From Burkholderiaceae bacterium (GTDB lineage Bacteria; Pseudomonadota; Gammaproteobacteria; Burkholderiales; Burkholderiaceae): DNA of 64,000 bases. Shown here piece by piece: positions 63,936 to 64,000 of the stretch. A program made the position numbers and the translations under genes. Each line of letters opens with the position of its first letter. Position 1 is the first letter of the stretch. Below the pieces are notes generated by a model that saw only the letters and a program-made list of their open reading frames with translations, had not been told where the DNA came from and ran no database searches. The DNA lies in contig CANFME010000002.1 of assembly GCA_947448305.1 (NCBI GenBank), positions 1 to 64,000 on the forward strand, given 5' to 3'.

Positions 63936-64000
63936 CAACTCTTTACTAGTTATAAACAGAAGTTCATGTTAGGGAAGTCTTTATATCAAGTCAAGCATAA

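Overview
The window looks like a chromosomal segment of an AT-rich betaproteobacterium in the Burkholderiales, most likely Polynucleobacter or a close relative. The evidence is the gene order (exbB-exbD-lpxK-trm112-kdsB-adk, nrdR-glyA, tolQRAB-pal-cpoB-queC, ribD-ribE-ribB-ribH-nusB), the many Bug-type receptors of the tripartite tricarboxylate transporter (TTT) family, and a HiPIP gene. Base composition looks like roughly 40% GC by eye. I saw no rRNA, tRNA, CRISPR array, insertion sequence or prophage. No gap between genes exceeds about 270 bases.

1-31.8 kb is accessory and catabolic. It begins with the start of an unknown reverse-strand gene, an alpha/beta hydrolase, a Bug receptor, a SnoaL-like protein, a second Bug receptor and a class III CoA-transferase. 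An AbiEi/AbiEii toxin-antitoxin pair follows. Next comes a tightly packed reverse-strand run of nine genes (17.75 down to 7.27 kb): acyl-CoA dehydrogenase, Bug, MmgE/PrpD, Bug, enoyl-CoA hydratase, ADP-forming acyl-CoA synthetase, class II aldolase, Bug and a PDC-hydrolase-like amidohydrolase. This reads as one operon for an unidentified organic acid. A 2-hydroxyacid dehydrogenase diverges from it. After an ammonium transporter come tcuA/tcuB for tricarballylate oxidation, a His-rich cupin, an acyltransferase, a sixth Bug receptor, two MFS exporters, an amidase, a PaiB-like protein and a carboxymuconolactone decarboxylase-like protein. No TctA/TctB membrane subunits are present, so the six receptors must share transporters encoded elsewhere.

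31.8-43.1 kb mixes housekeeping genes (corA, HiPIP, folE, plsY, xerD, an AEC permease, yajQ, murB, sodB, xseA) with an inserted two-gene RloA/RloB-like module, an ABC-type ATPase plus a TOPRIM-like protein and a probable anti-phage system, between murB and sodB.

43.3-64 kb is mostly core: an ExbB/ExbD-lipid A/KDO-adenylate kinase cluster; nrdR-glyA; the complete Tol-Pal envelope system with queC; a minor-pilin cluster (pilV, pilW, pilX, fimT-like); the riboflavin operon ending in nusB and a strong terminator; an orphan MbcA/ParS-type antitoxin-like gene; and a membrane-anchored lytic transglycosylase.

The points most worth following up are the nine-gene catabolic operon with three receptors, the RloAB module whose conserved RloB N-terminus lies upstream of any ordinary start codon, the hairpin over the abiE promoter, clear palindromic operators before tcuA, amtB and the catabolic operon, a Fur-like box before the HiPIP gene, and a RibB protein whose GTP cyclohydrolase II half has lost its zinc ligands.
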